From Xanthomonas albilineans (GTDB taxonomy: Bacteria > Pseudomonadota > Gammaproteobacteria > Xanthomonadales > Xanthomonadaceae), in assembly GCF_002939705.1 (NCBI RefSeq), contig NZ_MDCB01000010.1, positions 1 through 64,000 on the forward strand: a stretch of 64,000 nucleotides of DNA, given 5' to 3'. Below, piece after piece: positions 1 to 8,298 of the stretch. How positions within the stretch are numbered: the stretch's first letter is position 1; each line of letters begins with the position of its first letter. The position numbers and the translations under genes are program-made. Below the pieces are notes generated by a model. It was not told the DNA's origin. It did no database searches and saw only the letters and a program-made list of their open reading frames with translations.

Positions 1-1
1 G

Positions 2-79
2 CAACGTCAGGCGGATGCGCAGCAGATGATCCAACAGCAAATGGCGCAGTCCCGACAGGGGCCATCGCAAGGACGTTAA
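2..79 (+). CDS. 3' end of a gene cut by the window edge, possibly a mobilization relaxase
   Basis: An open frame runs in from the left edge and ends at a TAA. The visible 25 residues are rich in Gln, Ala and Arg (for example QQMIQQQMAQSRQG), as in the disordered tails of MobA/MobL-type relaxases. The next gene, 27 bp downstream and in the same direction, looks like a plasmid mobilization accessory protein, which is the only real support for a relaxase. The fragment is too short to prove a family. Confidence 0.4.
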   Translation, partial: QRQADAQQMIQQQMAQSRQGPSQGR

Positions 80-106
80 CTGAAATTGACAAGAAGGATT
101 ACCTGC

Positions 107-660
107 ATGCAAGACGATGAACAGGCCGATTTGGACGTCCACATTGCCGCGATGATCAAGAGGTTCGAGGCACGCTGCGACCGGATCGAACATCGTCTAG
201 GCACCTTGGCGGAGCAGGTGCCATCGCAGTTCCAGGAACATCTGGCGCGCTGGCTGCAGAGCGCTTCGGGTCACGTGGAAAGTGTCACCCGCGCCGGATT
301 GGAGCCACCCCTCGCCGAGGCGCGAGACAAGGTGCAGGGGATTGCCATGGCGGCGGATCAGACGGCGCGAGCATTGCAACTCACCCGGCGCGACATGATC
401 TCCATCGTGCGTTGGGTGTGGATCGGGGTCGGCGTGTCGTTGCTGTGTGCGCTCGTCGCTTTGGTGGGAACGTATAAAAGCTTTACGGCGACTACGCGAC
501 CCGTTACGACGCACTGAGGACGCAGTTGAATTACATGGAGGCGATCAACCGCTCGGACATCGTGCCCTGCGGCGATGGCCGGTTATGCGTCAACATCGAT
601 GAAAAGGCGCCAAAGCTTGGTGAAAAGAAGCAGTATCGCTTGGTGAAGCCGAGATCCTAG
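107..660 (+). pseudogene. Frameshifted mobilization (relaxation) accessory membrane protein
   Basis: Translation from ATG 107, preceded by AAGAAGG, gives a protein with an N-terminal coiled-coil-like part and one membrane segment near residues 105-126 (WVWIGVGVSLLCALVALVGTY). It then meets a premature stop at 517. Reading frame 1 from about 481 continues with a sensible C-terminus (LYGDYATRYDALRTQLNYME, then VPCGDGRLCVNID) to TAG at 660. A single indel between about 475 and 490 would restore one protein of roughly 184 residues. From memory, small proteins with one membrane segment and a CGDGxLC motif sit next to relaxase genes on Xanthomonas plasmids. The gene follows the probable relaxase tail, so it belongs to a decayed mobilization module. 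A sequencing error is the alternative. Confidence 0.6.
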
Positions 661-824
661 CGGCGACACTCTCATTGCCTGTTGCAGGTTGTGGAGCGAG
701 CTACCCGGAATGGAATGTCAGGCTTTCTTCTTCCCCCAAAGAATTGGGGGAAATTCACTTAAATCCTACTGCTACTCAGGGCGGAGGCGACGTCGAGGGA
801 CGTCGCAAGCCGAAACGCTGCCAT

Positions 825-930
825 GGTTCCAATGGCGGCCTGTCGCCTGTAGAGTTCGAGCGGCGCTACGCGCAACGAGGGTCATGAGTATCTACGGAGC
901 CCTGAGCGTATCATTATCGACCAAGATCGG
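825..930 (+). mobile_element. IS3-family transposase remnant (extreme C-terminus of OrfB)
   Basis: The + strand encodes GGLSPVEFERRYAQRGS followed by a stop at 885-887, the typical last residues of an IS3-family OrfB. The same tail (DLSPVEFGRRHAQRGS) is found on the minus strand near 49.55 kb. The bases after the stop also resemble that copy (ATGAGTATCTACGGAGCCCTG against ATGCGCGTCTATGGAACCCTG). Everything upstream of the tail is missing, so this is debris of an insertion event between the mobilization genes and the defence gene. Confidence 0.65.
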
Positions 931-941
931 ACAGCTATAGC

Positions 942-3900
942 TTATTCGAAACGTTGTTCGCGCTGGCTGTGCTCTTGCGCCTCCCACTCGCGTTCCCGTC
1001 GCACCTCCCGCTCCACCTCTTCAAACTTCTCCTTTGCTATATCCCGCACTTCGTGCAAGGGATGCTCCAGCAACTCAGTGAAGGCCTTGACCCGAATCTC
1101 CATGATGTCAGCCCGCGAGCCGGACCAACTCATAGGCCGAATTCCCGCAAACATCGTATTGATGATGCCCTTCTTATCCACCGCGGCTTCCAACAAAGCC
1201 TTGATGGGCTCGCTAAGAACAACGCGTTTCGGATGCTCCAGCGGAGCATCGCTTGCCTCAGCAGCTGAGTATGCTGACACCGCAGTGGCCACGCGTGCGA
1301 TCCGATCCTGATCACCCTGACACCATGCGACCAGTCGAGTCACCGGGATGCTATTGAGATACGATGAACTACGACTCAGGTGATACTTGAAAAGATGGTG
1401 AATCAATCGATGTTCCCTGTCGCCACCCGTGAAAATCTCACTGAGGACGATCTCCGGGAAGTTGCTGGTTAGCGTCGTGATAATTACATCGAGATCAGAA
1501 ATGTAAAAACGGAAAGCATCCACTCCGTCGCAAAGAAACTTCACGATTTCCTTGATTTCCTGTTCCGGAGCGGACGCAGACAAGCACTGACAGGCGATAC
1601 GATCATAGTGGATGTGGCTCAGGTCGATCTTCTCCCGCTCGCCAGACAGCAGATTACGAATGGCCCCGCGTCCGACCGAAAGAAGCTCTTCACTCGGCAC
1701 ATAATTGCTGACGTGGAAACGCATCTCCAGTATACAGAGCGTAGTGTAGATGCCATTATCCCGCCCGTTCAGAACAGCGAGCAGTTCCGACAGTTCGCCG
1801 TCGGGAATGGATTCGTGCATGCGGCCATAAGCGATCCCCTGGAACCGCCAAGGCTCGAACTCTCCACCTTGTGCGAGCTCGAGGAGCTTCTTGACTCCCC
1901 ATGGGGCGATCTTGCGGGCGCCGAGCAGGTAAATGAAATGCAGCCTCAGCAAGGGATGATCCAGCACGCGCTCCTGCATCGATCTCGCTAAACCGGGGTT
2001 CATGTCGTGGACCGCACTGATATAGCCTCGAAGCATCAGCGGATGGAGCACAGCAGGCGCCTGCCGTTGCACCAGGTGCGAGAGATGCTCGAAAGTGGCT
2101 GTCAGGTCGGCGCTACCGCGTGCCAACCCAATTCCGAAGTGATACAGCGCATCGAACTTGCCTTCCCAGAGCTTGGGACCCAATCGCTCCAAGTAGCTTG
2201 GCTCTGTGGCGGCCACCTCACCCATCAAAGCGATCTTCGTTTCGATCGTGTCGACACCGACGGTGTCTAGCGCCTCCGTGCTCTCGACGTGATCACAGGT
2301 ATTGGCCAGCACATAAGCCTCCATCTCTGAATAGAGGTCGGATGGCGCCGCAAAGCGTTCAAGCGCTTCCAGCCGGGCCCGTAGCTCGGGATGAGCGGCG
2401 TCGCCATCGAAACTAAGCGTCTGCTTGATGGCCATCCACATCTTTGGCCAACTGCCCCCGCCAGCATGACTGCGGACGATTGTCTCGAGCTCATCGAAGC
2501 AGCCCGCGAATGTCCACAGCCCACGAAAGTAACCCGCCAGCAATGAGCGCGCCCATTCGCGCAGGTCTGGGTCGTCACATGCCAGCGCCGGTCGCAACAA
2601 ATTCAGGAAGCCGACATACCAGTCGAGCTCTTCCGCGCGCGTGCACGGACGCCAGCCGGAATCTCGTCTCCGTGCGCCGAAGTCGAACATCGAGAAAGAC
2701 CTCCAATGCATTCCCTCGAACGCGGCGCGGAACAATTCAACTGCGATTTCCCGGTGTTTCAGGCTACCCGACTGGATTAGCTTCCCGACGAAGGCGCACC
2801 TGCTTGACGGTGGTGCCTGCGTGCTTGACAGATACAACGAGAAAAGCTCACACATCTGGTTGACGATACCGTTTCTGTTCTCGCCCGACTTCTCACCCTC
2901 GGCAAACTTCAACATAATTGCTACGGCGCGATCGAACTTGTCATCGTCGTAAGCAAGTTGGCCCAGCAAGCGCACGAACAAGCTGAAGTTCGGATTCTCG
3001 CGAGAGGCAAATCCGGGGCTGGCTGCGGCGTCTTCGATCAGTCGTAGCACGGTTTCCGGGAAGACCGGTGCGATGTACAACAAAGCTGACAAACTTTCTT
3101 CTCTGCACGATCCGATGTCATGCAGCGGCCCGCCAGGGGCCACCCAGCTATTCGCCAATCGGAGCGCAGGCTCGAAATCGTGCAGGTATCCCAACCGATG
3201 TGCGCATGAACGGAACAGACGCCGGTTCTCGGGCTTTAGAAGCTCGGCATTAATCTTGTCGGGAGGAATATTTTCCAGCGCACGCTTCGCCAAACGGTTG
3301 GCAAGTGCGTGCGGAAGAATCGCCCTCCAATCACCGCGTTGCTGCGCCAGCTGACGACGCAGCAACTCGGCTTGGCCCCGATGCAGCACGCTACGATCGA
3401 GATCGGAGATGATGCCCAGGATGCCAAGTTCGTCATTGAACTCGGACGGGGATACATTGAACGAATAGACGAGCGAGAGCGCTTCGGCGCTTGCCAAGAG
3501 CTGATCGGATGCACCTTTCCGCTGACTGAGCAACCGCTGAAACAGGTCTTCGTCGGAGAAGTTTGTCAGCGTCTCATCCGCATCCACCCGGCTTGCCAGC
3601 GCGATTGCGATGCGCGCATTTCCGCCAGAAAACTCGGCAATCTTGTCCGCGCTCAACTGCCCCAGATCCGGGTAGCGCTTCTGGATCAGCATGGAGACCG
3701 TTTTCTCGCTGCACGGCTCGAGATGGATTACCTCGGTTTCTTCGGGGCGGTCGTCGGAGATATCGTACTCGATGGTCAGCAGGCTTAGCCTGGCACTGCT
3801 CTCAGAGACCTGCTTCTGTAACTGCCGATGCACGTCCGGCGGACAGTTGTCGAGCACTAGTTGAACGGCGTGATCGTTGACGATGAGGTATGAAACCAGT

Positions 3901-4754
3901 TCGGATGCCGTCGGCGCCAAGCTCTCGCCCAGATCGGCGTAGATTGCGCTGGCAGGAGACAAAGCCTCTTCGCCGACCTCCGCCTCGAACAGCGCCTGCG
4001 CGAATCGCGTCTTGCCGACTCCTGAGAGGCCGGTGATGCGGAGGGCACTGCCGGGGCGGCGAAGCCGCTCGCGAGCTAGCTTGATGCCTTCGGATACGGG
4101 CATGGGATTCTTCGCACTCGAATTCATGTCGATCACGCAGGGATGGTCGTCAATCAGGAACGCGTCGTCCTGCCCCTGAGGGGTCGCTGCCCACCGCCCG
4201 AAAGGCTTCCATCCGGACAAGGGCCGGCCGAGGCAAGCGCGAAGCCACAGCGCCACGCTTGGATGCCGCCGAAGCCAGGTCGCCAGTCGATCCCGACCAT
4301 AGAAGTCCAGATGCAGAGACGCATTGTTAGGCAGCAGCACGGCAGCCTCCGCCATCCCCCGCAATCGGCTCGCCAGCATGCTGTCCGAACAATCGTCCTT
4401 GCCGCTGACGATGATGTAGGCACCATTCCGATCGGCCAGCTCTGCGATAACAAGCTTCGGGGCCCCATTTTCCAGCATCTCGTCCCTGCATGCGGCCCAG
4501 GCCATCGTGTGCTTCTTGACCTGGAAGCCGCAGCTCCCACGCGGAACAAAGCCATCGCTGGACGCCAGGCCGGTATCCTCGATACGCACGTCCAACCCGC
4601 CGTCGGGCGCTTCCTGCGCGCCGCCCCACGTAACGCTCTTCGACAGACGACCCCGCTGGATCACCTCCGCTTCGCTCAGACGGGCGACCAGCTCACGCAG
4701 GTCGCCCGCGCCAAGCGCCGTGATATCTGCAGCATTAAGTTCGAAGAAGCGCAT
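942..4754 (-). CDS. Nuclease-STAND NTPase fusion, candidate anti-phage defence protein
   Basis: This protein has about 1270 residues. Numbered from the ATG at 4754, residues 1-170 look like a PD-(D/E)xK nuclease of the Mrr/DUF4297 type, with D55 in GGLDV and Q78-V-K80 in GFQVKK as putative catalytic residues. Residues 235-420 form a STAND-type P-loop NTPase, with Walker A GLSGVGKT (242-249) and a Walker-B-like strand LVLDN (299-303). The remaining 800 or so residues are helical and repeat-like, as in sensor arms. Nuclease-STAND-sensor order is that of Avs-like immune proteins, which bind a phage protein, oligomerise and cut DNA. That role here is inference. The 12-residue longer TTG start at 4790 is possible, but ATG 4754 follows AGGGAG and begins at the natural MRFFEL start. 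The gene stands alone, flanked by IS debris and mobilization remnants. Confidence 0.75.
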   Translation of the reverse strand: MRFFELNAADITALGAGDLRELVARLSEAEVIQRGRLSKSVTWGGAQEAPDGGLDVRIEDTGLASSDGFVPRGSCGFQVKKHTMAWAACRDEMLENGAPKLVIAELADRNGAYIIVSGKDDCSDSMLASRLRGMAEAAVLLPNNASLHLDFYGRDRLATWLRRHPSVALWLRACLGRPLSGWKPFGRWAATPQGQDDAFLIDDHPCVIDMNSSAKNPMPVSEGIKLARERLRRPGSALRITGLSGVGKTRFAQALFEAEVGEEALSPASAIYADLGESLAPTASELVSYLIVNDHAVQLVLDNCPPDVHRQLQKQVSESSARLSLLTIEYDISDDRPEETEVIHLEPCSEKTVSMLIQKRYPDLGQLSADKIAEFSGGNARIAIALASRVDADETLTNFSDEDLFQRLLSQRKGASDQLLASAEALSLVYSFNVSPSEFNDELGILGIISDLDRSVLHRGQAELLRRQLAQQRGDWRAILPHALANRLAKRALENIPPDKINAELLKPENRRLFRSCAHRLGYLHDFEPALRLANSWVAPGGPLHDIGSCREESLSALLYIAPVFPETVLRLIEDAAASPGFASRENPNFSLFVRLLGQLAYDDDKFDRAVAIMLKFAEGEKSGENRNGIVNQMCELFSLYLSSTQAPPSSRCAFVGKLIQSGSLKHREIAVELFRAAFEGMHWRSFSMFDFGARRRDSGWRPCTRAEELDWYVGFLNLLRPALACDDPDLREWARSLLAGYFRGLWTFAGCFDELETIVRSHAGGGSWPKMWMAIKQTLSFDGDAAHPELRARLEALERFAAPSDLYSEMEAYVLANTCDHVESTEALDTVGVDTIETKIALMGEVAATEPSYLERLGPKLWEGKFDALYHFGIGLARGSADLTATFEHLSHLVQRQAPAVLHPLMLRGYISAVHDMNPGLARSMQERVLDHPLLRLHFIYLLGARKIAPWGVKKLLELAQGGEFEPWRFQGIAYGRMHESIPDGELSELLAVLNGRDNGIYTTLCILEMRFHVSNYVPSEELLSVGRGAIRNLLSGEREKIDLSHIHYDRIACQCLSASAPEQEIKEIVKFLCDGVDAFRFYISDLDVIITTLTSNFPEIVLSEIFTGGDREHRLIHHLFKYHLSRSSSYLNSIPVTRLVAWCQGDQDRIARVATAVSAYSAAEASDAPLEHPKRVVLSEPIKALLEAAVDKKGIINTMFAGIRPMSWSGSRADIMEIRVKAFTELLEHPLHEVRDIAKEKFEEVEREVRREREWEAQEHSQREQRFE

Positions 4755-4844
4755 GACTCCCTGCCAGCAATGACCAAACTCCCTTATCAAAGCAGGAAAG
4801 ATGGTTCGCGTGAAGTCACATATTACCTAGTGAACCGATCCGAC

Positions 4845-4909
4845 TTTGAACTGCCCCCCAGAAGTTGGATGAACTTCAAGGGAGGAGGTCAATCCCTGGG
4901 CAGTTCAAA
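4845..4909. repeat. 65-bp inverted-repeat element resembling joined IS3 ends
   Basis: A perfect 12-bp inverted repeat (TTTGAACTGCCC at 4845-4856, GGGCAGTTCAAA at 4898-4909) encloses 41 bp. The left end continues as TGAACTGCCCCCCAGAAGTT, which looks like the terminal inverted repeat of IS150-group IS3 elements. It can be read as a minimal IS3 relic with only the ends left, lying between the defence gene promoter and the next gene. A transcriptional or RNA hairpin is an alternative reading. No flanking target duplication is evident. Confidence 0.45.
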
Positions 4910-5027
4910 ACTTGCTGCCGGTCAAGTTTGCCTGCTTCATTTGTCAACAGGTGACTTGTTGCAGCACGTACCTTGGGGGAGCCTGAAATGCAGGCGAAAT
5001 CTCCCCATTCAGGGGAAAGGAAAACTC

Positions 5028-5462
5028 ATGGAAATCAAGACAAGCACCATGTTGAACATCGTGTTAGTTGGTGGGCTGCTGGCTGGTGCCAACGAGGCGC
5101 ATGCTTGTTGCCCAGGTGGCATCCATCACGCTCCTCCTGCGCCGACTGTTGGCCTCGGCGAAAGCTTGCCGAATGCCCGGAATCTGTCGCTAGACCCGGC
5201 GTTGAGCATCTACGAGTTTCAGCGCGATGGAGTGGCCTATCTTCAAATCAATGATCTGACAGGAAACGTGCGTGCCGTAGTTGGCAATGTCAGCGGCGCG
5301 TTGTGGGTGCTGCCGATGGGGGCTGACGTGTCGCGTGTATCGTTACCAACGAAGCAGAGTGAAGCAAAGGACGCGCTGCTGGTCGGTCAGACTTCGGCTT
5401 TTACCGTCCGTGTCATTCCAGATAGTCGTGGTAATAAGTGGGAGATCATGGCCGCAGATTGA
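5028..5462 (+). CDS. Small exported protein of unknown function
   Basis: 144 residues. ATG 5028 follows GGGGAAAGGA. Residues 1-25 form a clear signal peptide (TMLNIVLVGGLLAGANEAHA) with cleavage probably after AHA. The mature protein starts CCPGGIHHAPPAP, a Cys/His cluster that could bind metal, followed by a beta-rich domain of about 110 residues without a family I recognise. An in-frame opening extends far upstream to 4143, but it overlaps the defence gene antisense and has no start signals. The gene converges on the MASE1 gene and their 3' ends overlap by 17 bp. Periplasmic location is likely; function unknown. Confidence 0.7.
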   Translation: MEIKTSTMLNIVLVGGLLAGANEAHACCPGGIHHAPPAPTVGLGESLPNARNLSLDPALSIYEFQRDGVAYLQINDLTGNVRAVVGNVSGALWVLPMGADVSRVSLPTKQSEAKDALLVGQTSAFTVRVIPDSRGNKWEIMAAD

Positions 5463-6954
5463 TCCTTGCATTTAATGCCTCGGAAACGAGGAAGCTAAGG
5501 CTATACGCATGGCGGCGCCGGCAGGTGCCGCCATGCGTCTTGAGTCTGGCGGCTAGTTCCCAATCCACATCATGTACAACGTGCTTCGCAGGATTCTGTG
5601 GCGATGCATAGGTGATGACGCAGACTGCGATCCCTTGATGATGTTTCGTTCGCCAGACCCTTGCTTTGATGAAATGTCTACTTGCTAATGGTAGAGAGTC
5701 GATCACATTCAGTACGCTGCGATAAGCGACCAATTGCAATCCTACCGACAAGCGCTTGGAATCTCCTTTCAGCCTGAGCCTGAACTCCGTATTGCACAGG
5801 TTGCTAAACGCCACTGATCGCAGTATTTCATACAGCCCATGGGTTTCGATGCCAAGCGGATACAGGGCGGTCACGTACTCGTCGAGCAGCCTGGCCTGGA
5901 TCATTTCGGTTCGTGTCATTTCCATCGCTGCAGCATGCTGGCCCTTGGAGCGAAGGTAGGCCACGATGTCCTTCCGCAGTTTGTTGATGTGCACAGTAAT
6001 GTCGGTGTACTCGACGACGCGCCGTCTAAGGGTTCGTTCCGATTGCAGATAGCTGGCTTGTGCAAGCTGTAGGGCTTCTTCTTTAGCATGACGGAAGCGC
6101 CATGTTCTTTCAGTCAACGATGATAAGCGCGATCCGAATACGAACATCCCTGTGGCGGTAGACGCAAGCGCTAGCTGTACAGAAAATACTTCGGCGTTGT
6201 ATGCGAAAAGCGTTTTTGTGTCGGGTAGCATGATGCCGATGGCGACGTTTGCCAACGTGATACCGATTACCGCTCCACGCCAACCATGTAGCAGCGTCAT
6301 TGTAATTAGAGGAATAAGCATCATCGACATCAACAGTTGATGCAAGAAAGGGTCTTGGATCATGACTGAGCTGATGAAAAGTGCCAGCACAATTCCCGCG
6401 CCTAATATGCCATCCTTCAACAATCGGGAGTTATCTGCTTCATGTTCATTACGCCGTAGCCACAACAGTGCAGGCATGATGAACATCAGCATGCCTAGGT
6501 AGTCGCCTAGCCAGAAGCGTATCAGTATCTGTGTGGGTGTAATGGTGGTGTTGCCCTCGAACACGGCATTCATTGCTATGTTGCACAAGGTACTCCAAAG
6601 TGCCAGGGCCAACGCTAGCGGTAGGAGTAGGCACTCTTGGTGCAGCAGTCGCGTCATTTTGCGCCGAGCTGCATGCACTGCTAGTGCCACACATGGCTGC
6701 ATCAGGAAGGAAACAGCGTATGTTCCAAATAGGCTAGCGCTGGGCGCTTGCACTATGAGTAAGCTGATCACCAGCAGTGCTGATGCATCGCCAAGCAGCA
6801 GATAAGGCCATAGCCGGTAAGGCAGGAAGAGTAGGGTTGCTGCGCGCAGTCCCGCTGGTAAGTACCATTGATCGACTGAGAGCTGCCAAGCTAACAGGAA
6901 AGAAGCGCAGTAAGCCGCACTTAGGAGGAATCCCTTGATGATGTCTCTCGTCAT
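5446..6954 (-). CDS. MASE1-domain integral membrane protein without recognisable kinase motifs
   Basis: 502 residues, with a strong AGGAGGG Shine-Dalgarno before ATG 6954. Residues 1-290 form eight or so membrane helices of the MASE1 sensor type, including the family-typical WYLPAGLRAATLLFLPYRLWP. A coiled stretch (about 295-340) and a soluble C-terminal domain follow. The C-terminal part has a helix like the start of a HATPase domain (SVGLQLVAYRSVLNVID). I find no phosphoacceptor-His motif, no clear N or G boxes and no GGDEF or EAL. It may be a degenerate histidine kinase that signals through a partner. No response regulator lies beside it. Base composition is lower in GC than the core genes. 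Confidence 0.7.
   Translation of the reverse strand: MTRDIIKGFLLSAAYCASFLLAWQLSVDQWYLPAGLRAATLLFLPYRLWPYLLLGDASALLVISLLIVQAPSASLFGTYAVSFLMQPCVALAVHAARRKMTRLLHQECLLLPLALALALWSTLCNIAMNAVFEGNTTITPTQILIRFWLGDYLGMLMFIMPALLWLRRNEHEADNSRLLKDGILGAGIVLALFISSVMIQDPFLHQLLMSMMLIPLITMTLLHGWRGAVIGITLANVAIGIMLPDTKTLFAYNAEVFSVQLALASTATGMFVFGSRLSSLTERTWRFRHAKEEALQLAQASYLQSERTLRRRVVEYTDITVHINKLRKDIVAYLRSKGQHAAAMEMTRTEMIQARLLDEYVTALYPLGIETHGLYEILRSVAFSNLCNTEFRLRLKGDSKRLSVGLQLVAYRSVLNVIDSLPLASRHFIKARVWRTKHHQGIAVCVITYASPQNPAKHVVHDVDWELAARLKTHGGTCRRRHAYSLSFLVSEALNARINLRP
5506..5537. terminator. Stem-loop inside the convergent 3' ends
   Basis: Perfect 11-bp stem CGCATGGCGGC (5506-5516) / GCCGCCATGCG (5527-5537) with a 10-nt loop. 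It lies within the last codons of the MASE1 gene and 44 bp past the stop of the small exported protein gene. It could terminate the latter. There is no U-run on the + strand, so intrinsic termination is uncertain. Confidence 0.35.
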
Positions 6955-7106
6955 TCCAATCCCTCCTGTCCTTGGCTTTTATGGTTGGAATATATTGCAA
7001 ATTTCTCAGTGACTGGTAGACATTTATATATTATTATTTTTTAAGCCTGCGAGTATTTCATTCTTATTTTTTAGGATGTGACTTGGTGCATATTTTCCAG
7101 TCATTC

Positions 7107-7667
7107 TTAAGCGACTAATGTTCGTCTCGCCACTTGTTCGGCTATTGTAATGGCATGGAGCAACTGATCACAGGTTCTTTTGATGAGAATTTTTTTCATC
7201 AGCAGATAGATCAAAGTAAAGGGTAGAAATAATGTTAATAAAATCCCAGTTTCAGGCGCAGACTTTACTAGTGGTAGTGTAAACGGAAACCCTGTCATGC
7301 AGATGGTCCATATCCACGTCACCAGCGATATGCGAGCTACACGCATGAAGGCTTTGCGCAGGTGCTTAGATTCCACTGTACGCTTGCCGCCGGATTGCAA
7401 GCGTCTCCAAGTCACTGATGCGTGTACCACCAGCCGTGTCAGCATCGCCCCCATGCCAACATGCAGCAGGACGGCCACGCTGGCCAGCGTCTGAGCCAGC
7501 AAAAGCAAAAGGCTGTCTGATGCGCGGTAGGCCAGAATGGTCAGGCAAGTGGTGACCGAGAGGGCCAGGATGGTGATGGTCATCAGGTCGGTGATCTGTT
7601 GCGCTGCCTTCTGCCACTGGAAGGGAGGTGATGGTACTTGCTCCACGGCCTTTTTGCTGTAGTCCAT
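7107..7667 (-). CDS. Membrane protein of unknown function, about four helices
   Basis: 186 residues starting at ATG 7667 after AAGGAG. Hydrophobic segments lie near residues 28-47 (TITILALSVTTCLTILAY), 52-80, 110-130 and 140-160. There are no cysteine pairs or catalytic motifs and I do not recognise the family. It is the last gene of a minus-strand set with the DUF4189 protein (70 bp upstream) and the VirB6-like protein, all with strong ribosome binding sites. It is likely co-transcribed and may be an inner-membrane partner of that set. GC content is low for this genome, suggesting horizontal acquisition. Confidence 0.6.
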   Translation of the reverse strand: MDYSKKAVEQVPSPPFQWQKAAQQITDLMTITILALSVTTCLTILAYRASDSLLLLLAQTLASVAVLLHVGMGAMLTRLVVHASVTWRRLQSGGKRTVESKHLRKAFMRVARISLVTWIWTICMTGFPFTLPLVKSAPETGILLTLFLPFTLIYLLMKKILIKRTCDQLLHAITIAEQVARRTLVA

Positions 7668-7737
7668 TGTATGGCTCCTTGTCGATGGGCTTGATTCAGC
7701 AGTGAAGAAGGGGCGTTATACATTTTTTGTGTGGTGA

Positions 7738-8247
7738 TTAGAATTTCTGAAAGATCGGCTCCGTGCAGTTGGTATAGCCGATTTTGCATTCGCTCCCTTC
7801 ATTGTTTTTTTGACAGTTGGCAATCGCCCTACTGCTTATTTTTTCGATGGAAGGGCCAGATTCGATGCTGGATATAGCATGGCCTGTTCGAACAGGGTCG
7901 GCGACGGCGACGCATTGATTTTTGTATGCGCTTATAATGCGGCACTTGTTTTTACTTGCGCTTTCGCATTTTTCCATTGCCTCGTCCTCGGCTTCCGACT
8001 TGCTTAGTTTTCCTGTTGATACACCCACTTCATCGGCACCATCATCCGCAATCGCACCCCATGTCTTGAGCCATTTGCCAGTAGGGCGCGGTTGTTGCGG
8101 TTGCGGGTTATCTTGTGGGATAGGTACGCAAGATGCCATGCTGCCATTTGATTGAGCAGGAAGTTGACCGGGTGGGCAGCCACCCTCAGCACTAGCATCC
8201 AAGGAGGATAGCAAAATCGCAAAAGCGATAAATGCAATGTGTTTCAT
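7738..8247 (-). CDS. DUF4189-domain exported protein
   Basis: 169 residues from ATG 8247, preceded by AAAGGAGAGAAG. A signal peptide (IAFAILLSSLDASA) precedes a Cys/Pro-rich segment (GGCPPGQ, ASCVPIPQ, PQPQQPRP). A DUF4189 core then begins at WGAIADDGADEVGVS and includes the Cys-rich part (MEKCESASKNKC, NQCVAVA, NCQKNNEG). DUF4189 proteins often sit beside VirB6-like genes in Xanthomonadaceae, which is recalled knowledge, and their biochemical role is not established. Here the gene lies 51 bp downstream of the VirB6-like gene. Six or more cysteines in the mature part suggest disulfides in the periplasm. Confidence 0.75.
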   Translation of the reverse strand: MKHIAFIAFAILLSSLDASAEGGCPPGQLPAQSNGSMASCVPIPQDNPQPQQPRPTGKWLKTWGAIADDGADEVGVSTGKLSKSEAEDEAMEKCESASKNKCRIISAYKNQCVAVADPVRTGHAISSIESGPSIEKISSRAIANCQKNNEGSECKIGYTNCTEPIFQKF

Positions 8248-8298
8248 AACTTCTCTCCTTTATAAAAACGATCTGCCATCGAATCGATGGTTGCAAGA

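Noticed and set aside
4143-5027. Long in-frame extension upstream of the small exported protein
   Set aside because: It overlaps the defence gene antisense and crosses the inverted-repeat element; the signal peptide and ribosome binding site fix the start at 5028.
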